Notes: a model not told the origin generated them from the sequence alone. Counted from the stretch's first letter, positions 26,534 through 36,554 are shown. The stretch is DNA of 64,000 bases from an uncultured Bacteroidaceae bacterium (GCA_905235525.1 CAJOLW010000001.1:1-64000); one strand, 5' to 3'. Numbers and translations: made by a program.

Positions 26534-26562
26534 GGCTGTACCAGTAGGTGCAGCCTTTTTTT
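26534..26562 (+). terminator. Terminator of the PII-amtB-barrel unit
   Basis: A 9-bp stem with one G-T pair (26534-26542 with 26547-26555) and a 4-nt loop is followed by T7. Confidence 0.9.
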
Positions 26563-26614
26563 GTCCTATACTTTTTGCCAAACTGAATTTTCGTTTATCA
26601 TAAATGGAATAGGA

Positions 26615-26646
26615 TTTGGTCACGTTCCTTTTTTTCTGTTACTTTG
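26615..26646 (+). promoter_or_regulatory. Promoter of the kinase-AraC fusion gene
   Basis: TTTG (26615-26618) and TTACTTTG (26639-26646) are 20 nt apart. The -7 box deviates at one position. Its place excludes an in-frame ATG at 26644 as the translation start. Confidence 0.6.
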
Positions 26647-26667
26647 CAGCCGAAAACTTCACAAAAC

Positions 26668-27567
26668 ATGAACACGACAATACTGACAATTACGGGTAGT
26701 GACGGAACGGGAGGTTCTGGTGTGCAGGCCGACATCCGTTTTATCAGCGAGTTGGGAGGAGTGGCGGCATCGGCAGTTACGTCTATCACAGTGCAGAACA
26801 CATTGGGTATTCAGGAGTTTCATGACCTGCCTGCATCGGTGGTTCGTGAGCAGGTGGAGGCTATCGTGAACGACTTGCAGCCACAAGTGGTGAAGATAGG
26901 TTTGCTACGCAGAATCGATGTGGTGGAGACATTGGTGGAGGTGCTGCATCGATATCAACCGCAACACATAATCTATGCTCCCGTGCTGAAGTCAACAAAG
27001 GGAGAACAACTGGTATCTGACAAGGTGTATGATGCCATTCAGCGGTTGTTGATACCGATATGCACAGTGGTGCTGGAACCTTCAGACTTACCTATAGGTC
27101 CTCGCAAACATGGTCATGCTAACCAATTGGCATCAGCGGTCGCTTTCTATCTGAGTCATGGGGAGAGTGTGGACGAAGCGATGCTCCATGCACGGATGTA
27201 CCTAAAGCAGTTGCCAGCCGACTATGCTGAAGGCAATAGTCGGAGCGAGGAACTTTACAATCAGTTCCGTGATGCGGTGGAACGTTACTGCAACCGCTAT
27301 GCTGATGTGACTTTCTATGCGGAACAACTGAATGTGAGCCCGCGCTATCTTGGACAGGTGACCCGTCGCATTGCAGAGCGTTCGCCCAAATCTATTATAG
27401 ACGAACGTGTCACCACCGAAATCACTTTGTTGTTGACTAAAACAAACAAGTCATTAAAGGAAATTGCCATGCAACTTGGTTTTTCTTCACAGGCACATCT
27501 CTCCCGCTATTTTAAGAAACAGAAGGGGCTTTCGCCCAGTCAATATAAACAAGGAAACAAAAATTGA
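26668..27567 (+). CDS. Degenerate pyridoxal/HMP kinase domain fused to AraC-type DNA-binding domain
   Basis: Residues 1-180 resemble ThiD/PdxK ribokinase-fold kinases ([35 protein letters not shown]). About 70 residues of the usual fold are absent between [10 protein letters not shown] and [15 protein letters not shown]. The catalytic GTG motif of ThiD (HGTGC) is replaced by HGHAN, so kinase activity is doubtful. Residues 205-299 are a two-helix-turn-helix AraC domain ([38 protein letters not shown]). pdxS follows by 19 nt. The likely role is a vitamin B6-vitamer or pyrimidine sensor controlling pdxST; this is inferred. The start was chosen downstream of the promoter. Confidence 0.85.
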   Translation: MNTTILTITGSDGTGGSGVQADIRFISELGGVAASAVTSITVQNTLGIQEFHDLPASVVREQVEAIVNDLQPQVVKIGLLRRIDVVETLVEVLHRYQPQHIIYAPVLKSTKGEQLVSDKVYDAIQRLLIPICTVVLEPSDLPIGPRKHGHANQLASAVAFYLSHGESVDEAMLHARMYLKQLPADYAEGNSRSEELYNQFRDAVERYCNRYADVTFYAEQLNVSPRYLGQVTRRIAERSPKSIIDERVTTEITLLLTKTNKSLKEIAMQLGFSSQAHLSRYFKKQKGLSPSQYKQGNKN

Positions 27568-27586
27568 ACATAAACAACACAAAAAC

Positions 27587-28462
27587 ATGAAAGAAAACAG
27601 ACAAGAACTGAACCGCCAACTGGCACAGATGCTGAAGGGTGGTGTGATTATGGACGTGACGACTCCAGAACAAGCACGTATTGCCGAAGAGGCGGGAGCG
27701 TGTGCTGTGATGGCATTGGAACGGATTCCTGCCGACATCCGTGCGGCAGGCGGTGTGTCGAGAATGAGTGACCCGAAGATGATTCGTGGCATACAAGAGG
27801 CTGTGAGCATCCCTGTGATGGCGAAGTGTCGCATCGGACATATTACCGAGGCGCAGATACTTCAAGCCATTGAGATTGACTACATCGATGAGAGCGAAGT
27901 GCTCAGCCCTGCCGATAACATCTACCACATCGACAAGACAAAGTTTGATGTGCCCTTTGTTTGTGGTGCCAAGAATCTGGGTGAAGCATTGCGGCGCATA
28001 GCCGAAGGAGCCACGATGATTCGCACGAAGGGCGAACCGGGCACAGGAGATGTGGTGCAGGCTGTAAGCCACATGAGGCTGATGCAGAGTGAGATTCGTC
28101 GGTTGGTCAGCATGAGCGAAGACGAACTCTTTGAGGCAGCCAAGCAGTTGCAGGCGCCATATGAACTGGTGAAGTTTGTACATGAAAATGGCAAACTGCC
28201 TGTGGTGAATTTTGCAGCCGGCGGTGTAGCGACACCTGCCGATGCTGCCCTGATGATGCAACTCGGTGCCGAAGGTGTATTTGTGGGTAGCGGCATCTTT
28301 AAGAGTGGCAATCCCCAGAAACGTGCTGCTGCTATCGTGCAGGCGGTAACCAACTATCAGGACGCAAAACTTTTGGCGGAACTTTCCGAAGATCTTGGTG
28401 AGGCAATGGTGGGCATCAACGAACAAGAGATAGAGTTGTTGATGGCTGAAAGAGGAAAATGA
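27587..28462 (+). CDS. pdxS: Pyridoxal 5'-phosphate synthase, synthase subunit
   Basis: PdxS forms the dodecameric barrel that builds PLP from ribose 5-phosphate, glyceraldehyde 3-phosphate and ammonia delivered by PdxT. The sequence is very conserved: [31 protein letters not shown] with a key Lys, [18 protein letters not shown], and [19 protein letters not shown]. The length of 291 residues is normal. I chose the start at 27587, just before [18 protein letters not shown]; a longer frame overlaps the preceding gene. It is 30 nt from pdxT. Confidence 0.97.
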   Translation: MKENRQELNRQLAQMLKGGVIMDVTTPEQARIAEEAGACAVMALERIPADIRAAGGVSRMSDPKMIRGIQEAVSIPVMAKCRIGHITEAQILQAIEIDYIDESEVLSPADNIYHIDKTKFDVPFVCGAKNLGEALRRIAEGATMIRTKGEPGTGDVVQAVSHMRLMQSEIRRLVSMSEDELFEAAKQLQAPYELVKFVHENGKLPVVNFAAGGVATPADAALMMQLGAEGVFVGSGIFKSGNPQKRAAAIVQAVTNYQDAKLLAELSEDLGEAMVGINEQEIELLMAERGK

Positions 28463-28492
28463 AATTAAGGTTTAGAGTTGAGTGGTAGTAGT

Positions 28493-29074
28493 ATGAGAAT
28501 TGCTATACTCGCCCTGCAAGGGGCTTTCATTGAGCACGCACAAATGTTGCATGAACTTGGTGTTGAGACATTTGAGGTACGACAGTTGCAGGATTGGCAG
28601 CAACCCAAGGACGGACTCATTATCCCTGGCGGTGAATCGACTACCCAAGTCCGTCTGCTTGACCGTTTGGGGCTTCTCCAACCTATTCGCCAAGCAATCC
28701 TTGAAGGTCTGCCCGTCTTCGGCACTTGTGCCGGACTTATTCTTCTTGCAAAACAGGAAGACGGACACTCCCGTAAGGGACTCTGCACGATGGACATTGA
28801 CGTTTGCCGTAATGCTTATGGGCGGCAACTGGGTAGTTTCAACGCTGTCGGTGATGTTGTAGGCATAGCTAAGGATTTCCCCATGACATACATCCGGGCA
28901 CCTTACATCCACCGCACCATTTCTCCTGATGTAAAGATTTTGTCTACGATAAATGGTCACATTGTAGCCGTTCAGCAAGGTAGGCAATTCGCTACAGCTT
29001 TCCATCCCGAACTGACCTCCAACAACGAATTGCACCACTATTTTATCCAGCAAGTCATACCTTCTCGAGCATGA
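28493..29074 (+). CDS. pdxT: Pyridoxal 5'-phosphate synthase, glutaminase subunit
   Basis: PdxT hydrolyses glutamine and channels ammonia to PdxS. It is a class I amidotransferase: the nucleophile Cys is in PVFGTCAGLILLA and the catalytic His/Glu are in AFHPELTSN. IPGGESTT and YIRAPYI are family motifs. The length of 193 residues is normal. The start at 28493 (MRIAILALQGAF) fits the family; an upstream in-frame TTG at 28478 adds only five residues. It completes the B6 unit with the fusion regulator and pdxS. Confidence 0.97.
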   Translation: MRIAILALQGAFIEHAQMLHELGVETFEVRQLQDWQQPKDGLIIPGGESTTQVRLLDRLGLLQPIRQAILEGLPVFGTCAGLILLAKQEDGHSRKGLCTMDIDVCRNAYGRQLGSFNAVGDVVGIAKDFPMTYIRAPYIHRTISPDVKILSTINGHIVAVQQGRQFATAFHPELTSNNELHHYFIQQVIPSRA

Positions 29075-29107
29075 CTCCGCTTGGAAGTCACTTGCTCCTC
29101 AAAAATT

Positions 29108-29150
29108 GGCAGGAATGAAGTGTTTTTGCACTTTGTTCCTGCCTTTTTTT
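29108..29150 (+). terminator. Terminator after pdxT
   Basis: GGCAGGAA pairs with TTCCTGCC (29108-29115 with 29136-29143). An inner AAGTG/CACTT stem and a T7 run follow. Confidence 0.9.
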
Positions 29151-29212
29151 GTGACATGAATATTGAAAACAGTCAAAATAACATGATTTTTCGAAAAAAT
29201 ATTTCAAAATGT

Positions 29213-29243
29213 TTTGCGAATAAATATAAACTGCGTAAATTTG
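29213..29243 (+). promoter_or_regulatory. Promoter of asnB
   Basis: TTTG (29213-29216) and TAAATTTG (29236-29243) are 19 nt apart. The leader is about 58 nt and A-rich. Confidence 0.7.
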
Positions 29244-29307
29244 CAATCAAAATAAAGAAATTGAAAACAATTTGTTTATCTAAAACGCAAACATAAAAGC
29301 AAAAAAC

Positions 29308-30987
29308 ATGTGTGGATTTGTTACAATACTCAAAGTGAAAGGCGATGCAAGGCAGAAGCGTGAGCAGGCGCTGAAAATGTCAGCAAGGATTCGGCATCGC
29401 GGTCCCGACTGGAGCGGAGTGTATAGCAGTGAAAAGGCTGTGCTGGTGCACGAACGGTTGGCAATTGTGGATCCGCTATCAGGAGGGCAACCTTTGTATT
29501 CCGTTGACGGAAAGAAAGTGTTGGCAGTGAATGGAGAAATATATAACCATCAGGAAATCCGTCGTCTATTTGCGGGTCAGTATGAGTTTCAGACAGGTTC
29601 TGACTGCGAGGTCATCCTGGCATTATATGAAAAATACGGCACTGAGTTCATCGATAAGTTGAACGGCATCTTTTCATTTGTCCTCTACGATTCGACTACA
29701 GACGACTATCTGATTGCCCGCGACCCTATCGGGGTCATACCTTTATATATAGGGCACGACAAGGATGGCACCGTGTATGCGGCAAGCGAACTGAAGGCAC
29801 TGGAGGGTCAATGCGAGGAATATGAGCCTTTTCCTCCTGGACATTACTGCACAAGCAAACACGATGGAAAGCCTGTGCGTTGGTATGAGCGTGACTGGGT
29901 ACAGTATGACGGTATGCAGTGGGCTACATCCGACCACAAGGAGGCGGTGCAGATGGTGAAAGAGGGATTGATGGCGGCAGTGAAACGTCAGTTGATGAGC
30001 GATGTGCCCTACGGAGTGCTGCTGTCAGGCGGTCTGGACAGTTCGGTGGTGTCAGCCATAGCCAAACTGTATGCTGCCAAGCGTATTGAAACCGATGACC
30101 AGCACGATGCATGGTGGCCTCGGCTGCACTCGTTTGCCGTAGGACTGAAAGGTGCGCCAGACTTAGCGAAGGCGCGTGAAGTGGCTAAGCATATCGGTAC
30201 GGTGCACCATGAAGTGAACTATACGGTTCAGGAGGGTTTGGATGCCATCCGCGATGTGATTTACTACACGGAAACTTACGATGTGACGACGGTGCGCGCT
30301 TCCACACCGATGTACTTGTTGGCACGAGTCATCCGCAGTATGGGCATCAAGATGGTGCTCAGTGGCGAAGGGGCAGACGAAATTTTCGGTGGCTACCTCT
30401 ATTTTCACAAGGCACCTGATGCGAAGGCTTTTCACGAAGAGACGGTGCGGAAGTTGAAGAAACTGCACTTCTATGACTGCCTGAGAGCGAACAAGTCGCT
30501 GATGGCTTGGGGTATAGAAGGACGTGTGCCGTTTCTCGACAAGGAATTTCTCGATGTGGCGATGAGGATTGATCCTGCCCTGAAGATGTGTCCCGGGAAG
30601 ACAATCGAGAAGGCTGTGGTGCGCGAAGGTTTTGCCGACTTGCTGCCCGAAAGTGTGGCTTGGCGACAGAAGGAGCAGTTCAGCGACGGCGTAGGCTACT
30701 CATGGATTGACACGCTGAAGAAAGTGACTTCGGAGGCAGTCAGCGACGAACAGATGACACATGCTACAGAACGGTTCCCCGTCAATCCCCCACTCTGCAA
30801 GGAGGAATATTACTATCGCAGCATCTTTGAGGAACACTTCCCCAGCCCATCGGCGGCACGAAGCGTGAATCAAGAGGCATCGGTGGCCTGTTCCACCGCC
30901 ATCGCGCTGGAATGGGACGCTGCATTCAAAAACATGAATGACCCCAGCGGACGAGCCGTGAAGGGAGTACACGAACAAGCATACTAA
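29308..30987 (+). CDS. asnB: Asparagine synthase B (glutamine-hydrolysing)
   Basis: The enzyme makes asparagine from aspartate, ATP and glutamine. Cys-2 (MCGFVTIL) is the class II amidotransferase nucleophile; RIRHRGPDWSGVY and LAIVDPLSGGQPL are family motifs. The synthetase half has the PP-loop VLLSGGLDSSVVSA and VLSGEGADEIFGGYLYFH. The length of 559 residues matches E. coli AsnB. It has its own promoter and is followed 82 nt later by glnA, so the two may share a transcript. Confidence 0.97.
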   Translation: MCGFVTILKVKGDARQKREQALKMSARIRHRGPDWSGVYSSEKAVLVHERLAIVDPLSGGQPLYSVDGKKVLAVNGEIYNHQEIRRLFAGQYEFQTGSDCEVILALYEKYGTEFIDKLNGIFSFVLYDSTTDDYLIARDPIGVIPLYIGHDKDGTVYAASELKALEGQCEEYEPFPPGHYCTSKHDGKPVRWYERDWVQYDGMQWATSDHKEAVQMVKEGLMAAVKRQLMSDVPYGVLLSGGLDSSVVSAIAKLYAAKRIETDDQHDAWWPRLHSFAVGLKGAPDLAKAREVAKHIGTVHHEVNYTVQEGLDAIRDVIYYTETYDVTTVRASTPMYLLARVIRSMGIKMVLSGEGADEIFGGYLYFHKAPDAKAFHEETVRKLKKLHFYDCLRANKSLMAWGIEGRVPFLDKEFLDVAMRIDPALKMCPGKTIEKAVVREGFADLLPESVAWRQKEQFSDGVGYSWIDTLKKVTSEAVSDEQMTHATERFPVNPPLCKEEYYYRSIFEEHFPSPSAARSVNQEASVACSTAIALEWDAAFKNMNDPSGRAVKGVHEQAY

Positions 30988-31069
30988 CCAGCCCACGCGC
31001 TGAGCGGTTTTTCATCTGCCAACAAACACTATCCAATATACAATCAACAACACAAACACAAACACGACT

Positions 31070-33256
31070 ATGAGCAAATTGAGATTTGACGTGGTGCAGG
31101 ATGCTTTCAAGAAGAAGGCGGTTCCTGCCGAAAGTCCAGCCGAGAGGACTTCAAAGTATTTCGGTGAGTTAGTTTTCGACCGCGAGAAGATGCATAAGTA
31201 TCTGAGCACGGACACGTATGAGGCACTGATTGACTGTATTGACAACGGCCATCCGCTCGACCGTGCCATTGCCGACGAAGTGGCTGACGGCATGAAGACG
31301 TGGGCAATGGAGCATGGCGTTACACACATCACACACTGGTTCCAGCCGCTGACCGAAGGCACAGCCGAAAAACACGACTCGCTGATGGAGTATGACGGTA
31401 AGGGGGGCATGCTGGAAGAGTTTGGCGGCAAGTCACTCATTCAGCAGGAGCCTGATGCCAGTTCGTTCCCAAGCGGTGGCATCCGCGCCACATTCGAGGC
31501 TCGTGGCTACACGGCATGGGACCCGACATCGCCTGTATTCATTCAGGACGACACACTCTGTATTCCTACCGTTTTCGTTTCCTATACAGGTGAAGCCCTT
31601 GACTACAAGACACCGCTGAAGAAGTCTTTGAAGGCAGTGAGCGATGCCGCTGTGCCTATCTGTCAGATGTTCGACCCAAAAGTGAAGAAAGTTTATTCTT
31701 ATCTGGGATGGGAACAGGAATACTTCCTTGTGGATGAAGACCTTTATGCCGCTCGTCCCGACCTGATGCTGACAGGCAGAACGCTGATGGGACATGAATC
31801 ATCGAAGAATCAGCAGTTGGACGACCATTATTTCGGTGCCATCCCTTCAAGAGTGATGGAGTTCATGAAAGATGTGGAGATTGCGGGTTACCGTCATGGC
31901 ATTCCATTGAAGACCCGTCACAACGAGGTGGCTCCCAACCAGTTTGAGTTGGCTCCCATCTATGGAGAAACCAATCTTTCGAACGACCAGAACCAGATGA
32001 TGATGAACCTGATGAACCAGATTGCCAGAAAGCACGGCTTTGTGTTGCTGTTGCACGAAAAACCGTTCGCCGGCATCAACGGTTCTGGTAAGCACAACAA
32101 CTGGTCGCTTGGCACCGACACTGGCACCCTGCTTCTTGCTCCGGGAAAGGACGCAAAAGGCAACCTTCAGTTCGTCACCTTCTTTGTGAACGTGCTGGTG
32201 GCTGTACAGAAACACAATGCCTTGCTGAAAGCCTCCATTGCTACAGCGACAAACGCTCATCGACTGGGCGCAAATGAGGCACCACCAGCCATCATTTCTT
32301 CTTTCCTTGGCGACACGATGACGAAGGTGCTGCGCAAGTTGCTCGAAGTGCCATCCGACACGCCGATTGAGATTGCAGGCAAGAAAGGTGCATCGGTGGG
32401 ATTGGTCGAGATTCCTGAAATCTTCATCGACAACACCGACCGCAACCGCACCAGCCCATTCGCCTTCACGGGCAACCGCTTCGAGTTCCGTGCTGTGGGT
32501 TCAAGTGCCAACTGTGCAGGAGCCATGACCACGCTCAATGCTGCCGTGGCAGAACAACTCACCGCCTTCAAGGCTGCGGTGGATAAGGAACTGGCAACAG
32601 GGAAAGCCATGAACATTGCCTTCATGGACGTGCTCAAACCGCTCATTGCCAGCATCATCGATACCGTCTGCTTCGATGGCAACGGCTACACAGACGAGTG
32701 GAAAAAGGAAGCAAAACGTCGTGGTTTGGATACAGAAATCTGTGTGCCACGTATGTTTGACGAGTTCACAAAGGCTGCCTCTGTTGAGATGTTCACCAGC
32801 ACGGGTGTCTATACCGAAGCAGAACTGGCTGCCCGCAACGAGGTGAAGTGGGAAACTTACACGAAGAAGGTGCAGATTGAGGCACGTGTGATGGGACGCA
32901 TGGCACTCAACCACATCATCCCTGCCGCCCTCGCCTACAAGACCCGACTGCTCAACATCGTCACCCAGATCAAGGCACTCTATCCCGATGACTTTGAGAG
33001 CATGGCAGAAACTGAGTTGACCCTGCTCCAGCGTGTGACCAAACTCATTGAGGAAGTGCGCACCAAGTGTGCCGCGATGGTCGATGCCCGCAAGGCAGCC
33101 AACAAGATTGAGGACGAGAAGGAGAAGGCACTCGCCTACTACGACATTGCCGAATCCCTCTTCGCCATCCGTCGCCCCATCGACAAACTGGAGGAGGTGG
33201 TTGACAATGACCTTTGGCCACTGCCGAAGTACCGTGAACTGCTGTTCATCAACTGA
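31070..33256 (+). CDS. glnA: Glutamine synthetase type III
   Basis: It makes glutamine from glutamate, ammonium and ATP, the entry point of ammonium assimilation. The 728-residue length and N-terminal region (YFGELVFDREKMHKYLS, followed by HWFQPLTEGTAEKHDSL) are diagnostic of GSIII (GlnN type), common in Bacteroidota and distinct from the 470-residue GSI. Core motifs EVAPNQFELAPIY, NGSGKHNNWSLG and NRTSPFAFTGNRFEFRA supply metal, ATP and glutamate ligands. A CA-rich leader like that of amtB precedes the start. A terminator follows. Confidence 0.96.
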   Translation: MSKLRFDVVQDAFKKKAVPAESPAERTSKYFGELVFDREKMHKYLSTDTYEALIDCIDNGHPLDRAIADEVADGMKTWAMEHGVTHITHWFQPLTEGTAEKHDSLMEYDGKGGMLEEFGGKSLIQQEPDASSFPSGGIRATFEARGYTAWDPTSPVFIQDDTLCIPTVFVSYTGEALDYKTPLKKSLKAVSDAAVPICQMFDPKVKKVYSYLGWEQEYFLVDEDLYAARPDLMLTGRTLMGHESSKNQQLDDHYFGAIPSRVMEFMKDVEIAGYRHGIPLKTRHNEVAPNQFELAPIYGETNLSNDQNQMMMNLMNQIARKHGFVLLLHEKPFAGINGSGKHNNWSLGTDTGTLLLAPGKDAKGNLQFVTFFVNVLVAVQKHNALLKASIATATNAHRLGANEAPPAIISSFLGDTMTKVLRKLLEVPSDTPIEIAGKKGASVGLVEIPEIFIDNTDRNRTSPFAFTGNRFEFRAVGSSANCAGAMTTLNAAVAEQLTAFKAAVDKELATGKAMNIAFMDVLKPLIASIIDTVCFDGNGYTDEWKKEAKRRGLDTEICVPRMFDEFTKAASVEMFTSTGVYTEAELAARNEVKWETYTKKVQIEARVMGRMALNHIIPAALAYKTRLLNIVTQIKALYPDDFESMAETELTLLQRVTKLIEEVRTKCAAMVDARKAANKIEDEKEKALAYYDIAESLFAIRRPIDKLEEVVDNDLWPLPKYRELLFIN

Positions 33257-33300
33257 TGTGAATCAGAAGAACAATATCAATTAAACTCATTGAGCATGTA

Positions 33301-33338
33301 TCCCTCAAGCATTGACAACCGATGCTTGAGGGACTTTT
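33301..33338 (+). terminator. Terminator of glnA
   Basis: A perfect 12-bp stem (33301-33312 with 33322-33333), a 9-nt loop and a T5 run. Confidence 0.92.
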
Positions 33339-33357
33339 TATGGAAATGGAGGTTCTC

Positions 33358-33462
33358 CGCACCGTTCGCATAACATTTCGCGCACCCAGCGCATAATATT
33401 ACGGGCACTCAGTGCGTGTTAATTCGTGCTGAGTGCCCGTCTTTGAGGATCAAAGGGTTACG
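33358..33462. repeat. GGGCACTCAG intergenic repeat, copy 1
   Basis: About 105 nt similar to 44825-44930. The core is a perfect 12-bp hairpin (33401-33412 with 33429-33440, arm ACGGGCACTCAG), preceded by a CGCACnnnGnGC segment and followed by a conserved AAAGGGTTA. It lies after the glnA terminator. Confidence 0.75.
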
Positions 33463-33556
33463 TTTTTTGACCAGATGGTGCCATCATTTCATTCACAAAT
33501 GGCATGTTCTTCATCGTTCTTTTCTTTTCTTTTCTTTTATTTATAACGAATTATAA

Positions 33557-34240
33557 TCAGACCTTAAAGGTTTCAGAACCCACCTTTATGATATACACCC
33601 CACTTTCGAGTAAGAACGTTGAGTTGCTGAAAGATGAAGTGACCAATGCACCATTGATGCCATATACAGCAATCATTGCATCCTCTGCTGCGCCTGTTAC
33701 GGTGATGCTATTGTTGGAAGCATAAACCTTCACGTCTGTCATTGGCGGCATTTTTTTATACTGCTTCCAATCTGCCTGAACACCACATTCAACTCTGCAT
33801 TGCCAGTGATGACAGGAGTTGAAAACTGACCGTTCAACAGTTGAGAAGTCATGTCTTTCCCATCGAATGAAACGGTGTTCACCTCCCATCCATCGTCAGC
33901 CTTTATTTCATAAATGTAGGTCTGCCCTACTTCCACTAACTGTTTCTGCACACCACCATCACCCATGCGAATAGTGATATAATGGGAATCTTCTCCATCA
34001 TCAAACTCCAAAATATGAGCAAAAGAAGACCAGCCATTTGCTGCCATATACATCATGGCAGTGCCTTTAGGCACATAAAGAGTGCCATCATACCCATCTG
34101 ACATGATGTCTGCTCCTACCGCTAAGGGACGGTTCCAATGAACTTTCACTGAGGTCACGCTGCAGCCGTAGAAAGCCCTATAACCCTTGTATGTGACGCT
34201 GTTTGTAATGGTCACTGAGGTCAGGCCGCTGCAATTAGAG
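33557..34240 (-). pseudogene. C-terminal fragment of a BspA-like leucine-rich-repeat T9SS protein
   Basis: The minus strand reads a leucine-rich repeat of the BspA (LRR_5) type (SNCSGLTSVTITNSVTY, YRAFYGCSVTSV), a spacer, then a tail (VKVYASNNSITVTGA, VYGINGALVTSS, GVYIIKVGSE) that matches the type A sorting domain of T9SS cargo. The frame breaks at a T7 run (33751-33757; A7 in the coding sense), where one extra A would join the halves. No 5' end or signal peptide exists, since the homology stops at the junction near 34235. A decayed surface protein. Confidence 0.8.
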
Positions 34241-34994
34241 TATTTGCAAATACTTTTATATCATCTCCACTCTTAAATTCTTTTGCTGCACTTTGAAGAA
34301 GTCTAAAGCAACATTTCATAATGAAACGCGGAGAACCTTTAAGCGTTGTGTCGCGTGTGTTCAGTATAGCTCTTATTGCATCTTCTGTAAATGGATATAA
34401 TTCATCTTTATCAAAATTCTCAATTCTTGCTAAACTAAGGTGATTACCTATTACCACCTTGCTTGCCTCCATATCGTATGGAGTCAAATCTATTATACGA
34501 TCACCTATTCGGTCTGCCAATGGTGGTACCAACTTCTCTATTTTAGTCAAGGCTATAGAGTTCATAGCAAACACTGAACACCAATTCTTCTCGTTGTCTA
34601 TTAGTGAACAAAGATTTCGTAAATAGTTATCTATGTCTTTATCATTTACTCGACCTGATGCAAGCTCCTCGAATTCGTTTACAAGAATAATAAAGTCAGT
34701 AGCACCTAAATACTCTTTAGCAATTTGTACGATTGCATGCAGAATATAGAACTCTCGCTTACTTACGTTTTTGACATCACCTGTTACCATGTAATCTCAC
34801 GCCTGGGATACACTCAAGCTATCTGTTACTACTTCATAAAAATATTCTGCGACAGATGCCGTTTTAAACTCATCCATAAAGCATTTCACTAAATAGGATT
34901 TAAGCATTTGGTTTATAGCTTTCTGCTGAACCGATTTTGTTCCAATCAACAACTTTTCGAGAAGATATTTGTAACTTATTTCAGTGGAACTGTT
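34221..34994 (-). pseudogene. Fragment of an AAA/ORC-like P-loop ATPase
   Basis: The minus strand encodes the middle and C-terminal part of an ATPase: a Walker B-like FIILVNEFEEL, a sensor-like CSVFAMNSIALTK, and the ADRIGDRIIDLTPYD lid region. An in-frame TGA at 34797-34799 splits it, and about 60 residues upstream remain in the same frame. There is no Walker A because the frame meets a stop at 34995-34997. The 3' end runs directly into the BspA-like fragment near 34235. ATPases of this kind occur in defence and mobile loci, but too little remains to name it. Confidence 0.7.
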
Positions 34995-35094
34995 TTAAGT
35001 CTCACAGAAATTGCGGAATGATGCCTTTTCAATGCTTTTACACAATAAAAGGGAAAAGAGTTTCGTTTATTGTATTATTCAACTTTGATAATCA

Positions 35095-36525
35095 ATGAAA
35101 AGAATCGTTTATAATATATTGTTGGGGAACATTCTTCTGTCGCTTTTTCCCGCCCTGTTCTCATCGTGCAGTGACGAAGAGCAGTTTACAGTTGACAAGA
35201 ATGCCCAACTGACTTTTAGTCAGGACACGGTGTCTTTTGACACGATATTTACGGGCATTACATCGACAACGGAGGTTGTACAGGTGTATAACAAGAACAG
35301 CAAGGGATTGCGCATCACGAATGCAAAATTGGAATCAGGGGGAACGTCTGGATTCATGATTAATGTGGATGGTCAGAACGGCACTTCCATCAATGACGTG
35401 CAGGTGTTGAAGAAGGACAGCGTCTTCCTGTTCGTCAAGGTCAACATACCGACAAGTTCTTCGATGAAACCGACAAAATTAACAGACAAGGTAATCTTCA
35501 CGCTTGAGAACGGCGTGCAGCAGGAGGTGGTGCTGGAGGCATTCGGACAGAACATGCAATCTTTGCAAGCGGAGGTGCTGAAAGGCGACAAGGTGATGAC
35601 AGCCAACGAGTTGCCCTATGTGGTATATGATAGTCTTGTGGTGGCAGAAGGTGCATCGCTTTGTATGAAGGAAGGTACGACACTGTATTTTCACAATGGC
35701 GCAAGCCTGATTGTTCACGGTTCGCTGAAGGTGGAAGGAACGTTGGAAAAGCCAGTCGTGTTGCGTGGTGACCGCTTGGACAAGATGTTTGACTACCTGC
35801 CCTATGACCGTCTGGAGAATCAATGGGGAGGCGTCTATCTGTCACCTTCATGTCAGGGGTGTGACATCAATTATGCAGACATCCACAGTGGAAACTACGG
35901 TCTTGTGTGCGAAGATGTCAAAGGGAAAGTGAACATCTCGAACTCCATCATCCACAATGTGGCTGGCTACGGCCTCTATCTGAAAGAATGTGAAACGTTG
36001 GTGACCAATACGCAAATCTCTAATTCCAAGTATGATTGTGTGGGCATCTATGGTGGGACAGCAGATTTCTACCATTGCACGATGGCACAGTTCTATCCAT
36101 GGAAAGTTGATCGTGGTAATGCGATTTATGTGAGCAACTATATTGGCGAGGAAAAGCATCTGGTACAATCAGTCAATTTCTACAATTGTTTGGCGACAGG
36201 ATACGCTGACGATGAGGTGTATGGCAATCCCGGGGAGCAGGCGCTCAACTTGAATTTCTACCATTGCGTGTTATTGACCGACGTGAACGATGCCACCTAT
36301 TTCCATGATTGCATCGGAGAATCGAAGGATGCAGCCACATACAAAGAAAAGAATTTCATGACTTTTGACACACATGCCTACTTCTATGATTTCCGTCTTG
36401 ATCCCATCAGTGTGGCACGTGGCAAAGCTGCTACAACTTATTCCGCCCTCTACCCTGTAGACAGATTAGGGGTGGAACGTGGCGAGAAGCCCGATGCAGG
36501 GTGTTACCAAACCCAAGAGCCATAA
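35095..36525 (+). CDS. Beta-helix lipoprotein
   Basis: A 476-residue protein with a lipoprotein signal (LSLFPALFSSC, lipidation at Cys-25). The acidic residues right after the Cys (SDEE) resemble the Bacteroidota surface-export signal. Residues 30-170 look like an immunoglobulin-like beta domain. From about 190 the sequence has right-handed beta-helix repeats rich in Asn and Gly (NISNSIIHNVAGYGLYLKE, GIYGGTADFYHCTM). Such proteins often bind or cleave polysaccharides. No catalytic motif is obvious, so function is unknown. Confidence 0.8.
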   Translation: MKRIVYNILLGNILLSLFPALFSSCSDEEQFTVDKNAQLTFSQDTVSFDTIFTGITSTTEVVQVYNKNSKGLRITNAKLESGGTSGFMINVDGQNGTSINDVQVLKKDSVFLFVKVNIPTSSSMKPTKLTDKVIFTLENGVQQEVVLEAFGQNMQSLQAEVLKGDKVMTANELPYVVYDSLVVAEGASLCMKEGTTLYFHNGASLIVHGSLKVEGTLEKPVVLRGDRLDKMFDYLPYDRLENQWGGVYLSPSCQGCDINYADIHSGNYGLVCEDVKGKVNISNSIIHNVAGYGLYLKECETLVTNTQISNSKYDCVGIYGGTADFYHCTMAQFYPWKVDRGNAIYVSNYIGEEKHLVQSVNFYNCLATGYADDEVYGNPGEQALNLNFYHCVLLTDVNDATYFHDCIGESKDAATYKEKNFMTFDTHAYFYDFRLDPISVARGKAATTYSALYPVDRLGVERGEKPDAGCYQTQEP

Positions 36526-36554
36526 GGACATCCCTTTTCTTTTTATTATAACAT

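Noticed and set aside
29081-29296. 71-codon ORF between pdxT and asnB
   Set aside because: It spans the pdxT terminator and the asnB promoter, and its composition is that of AT-rich spacer.
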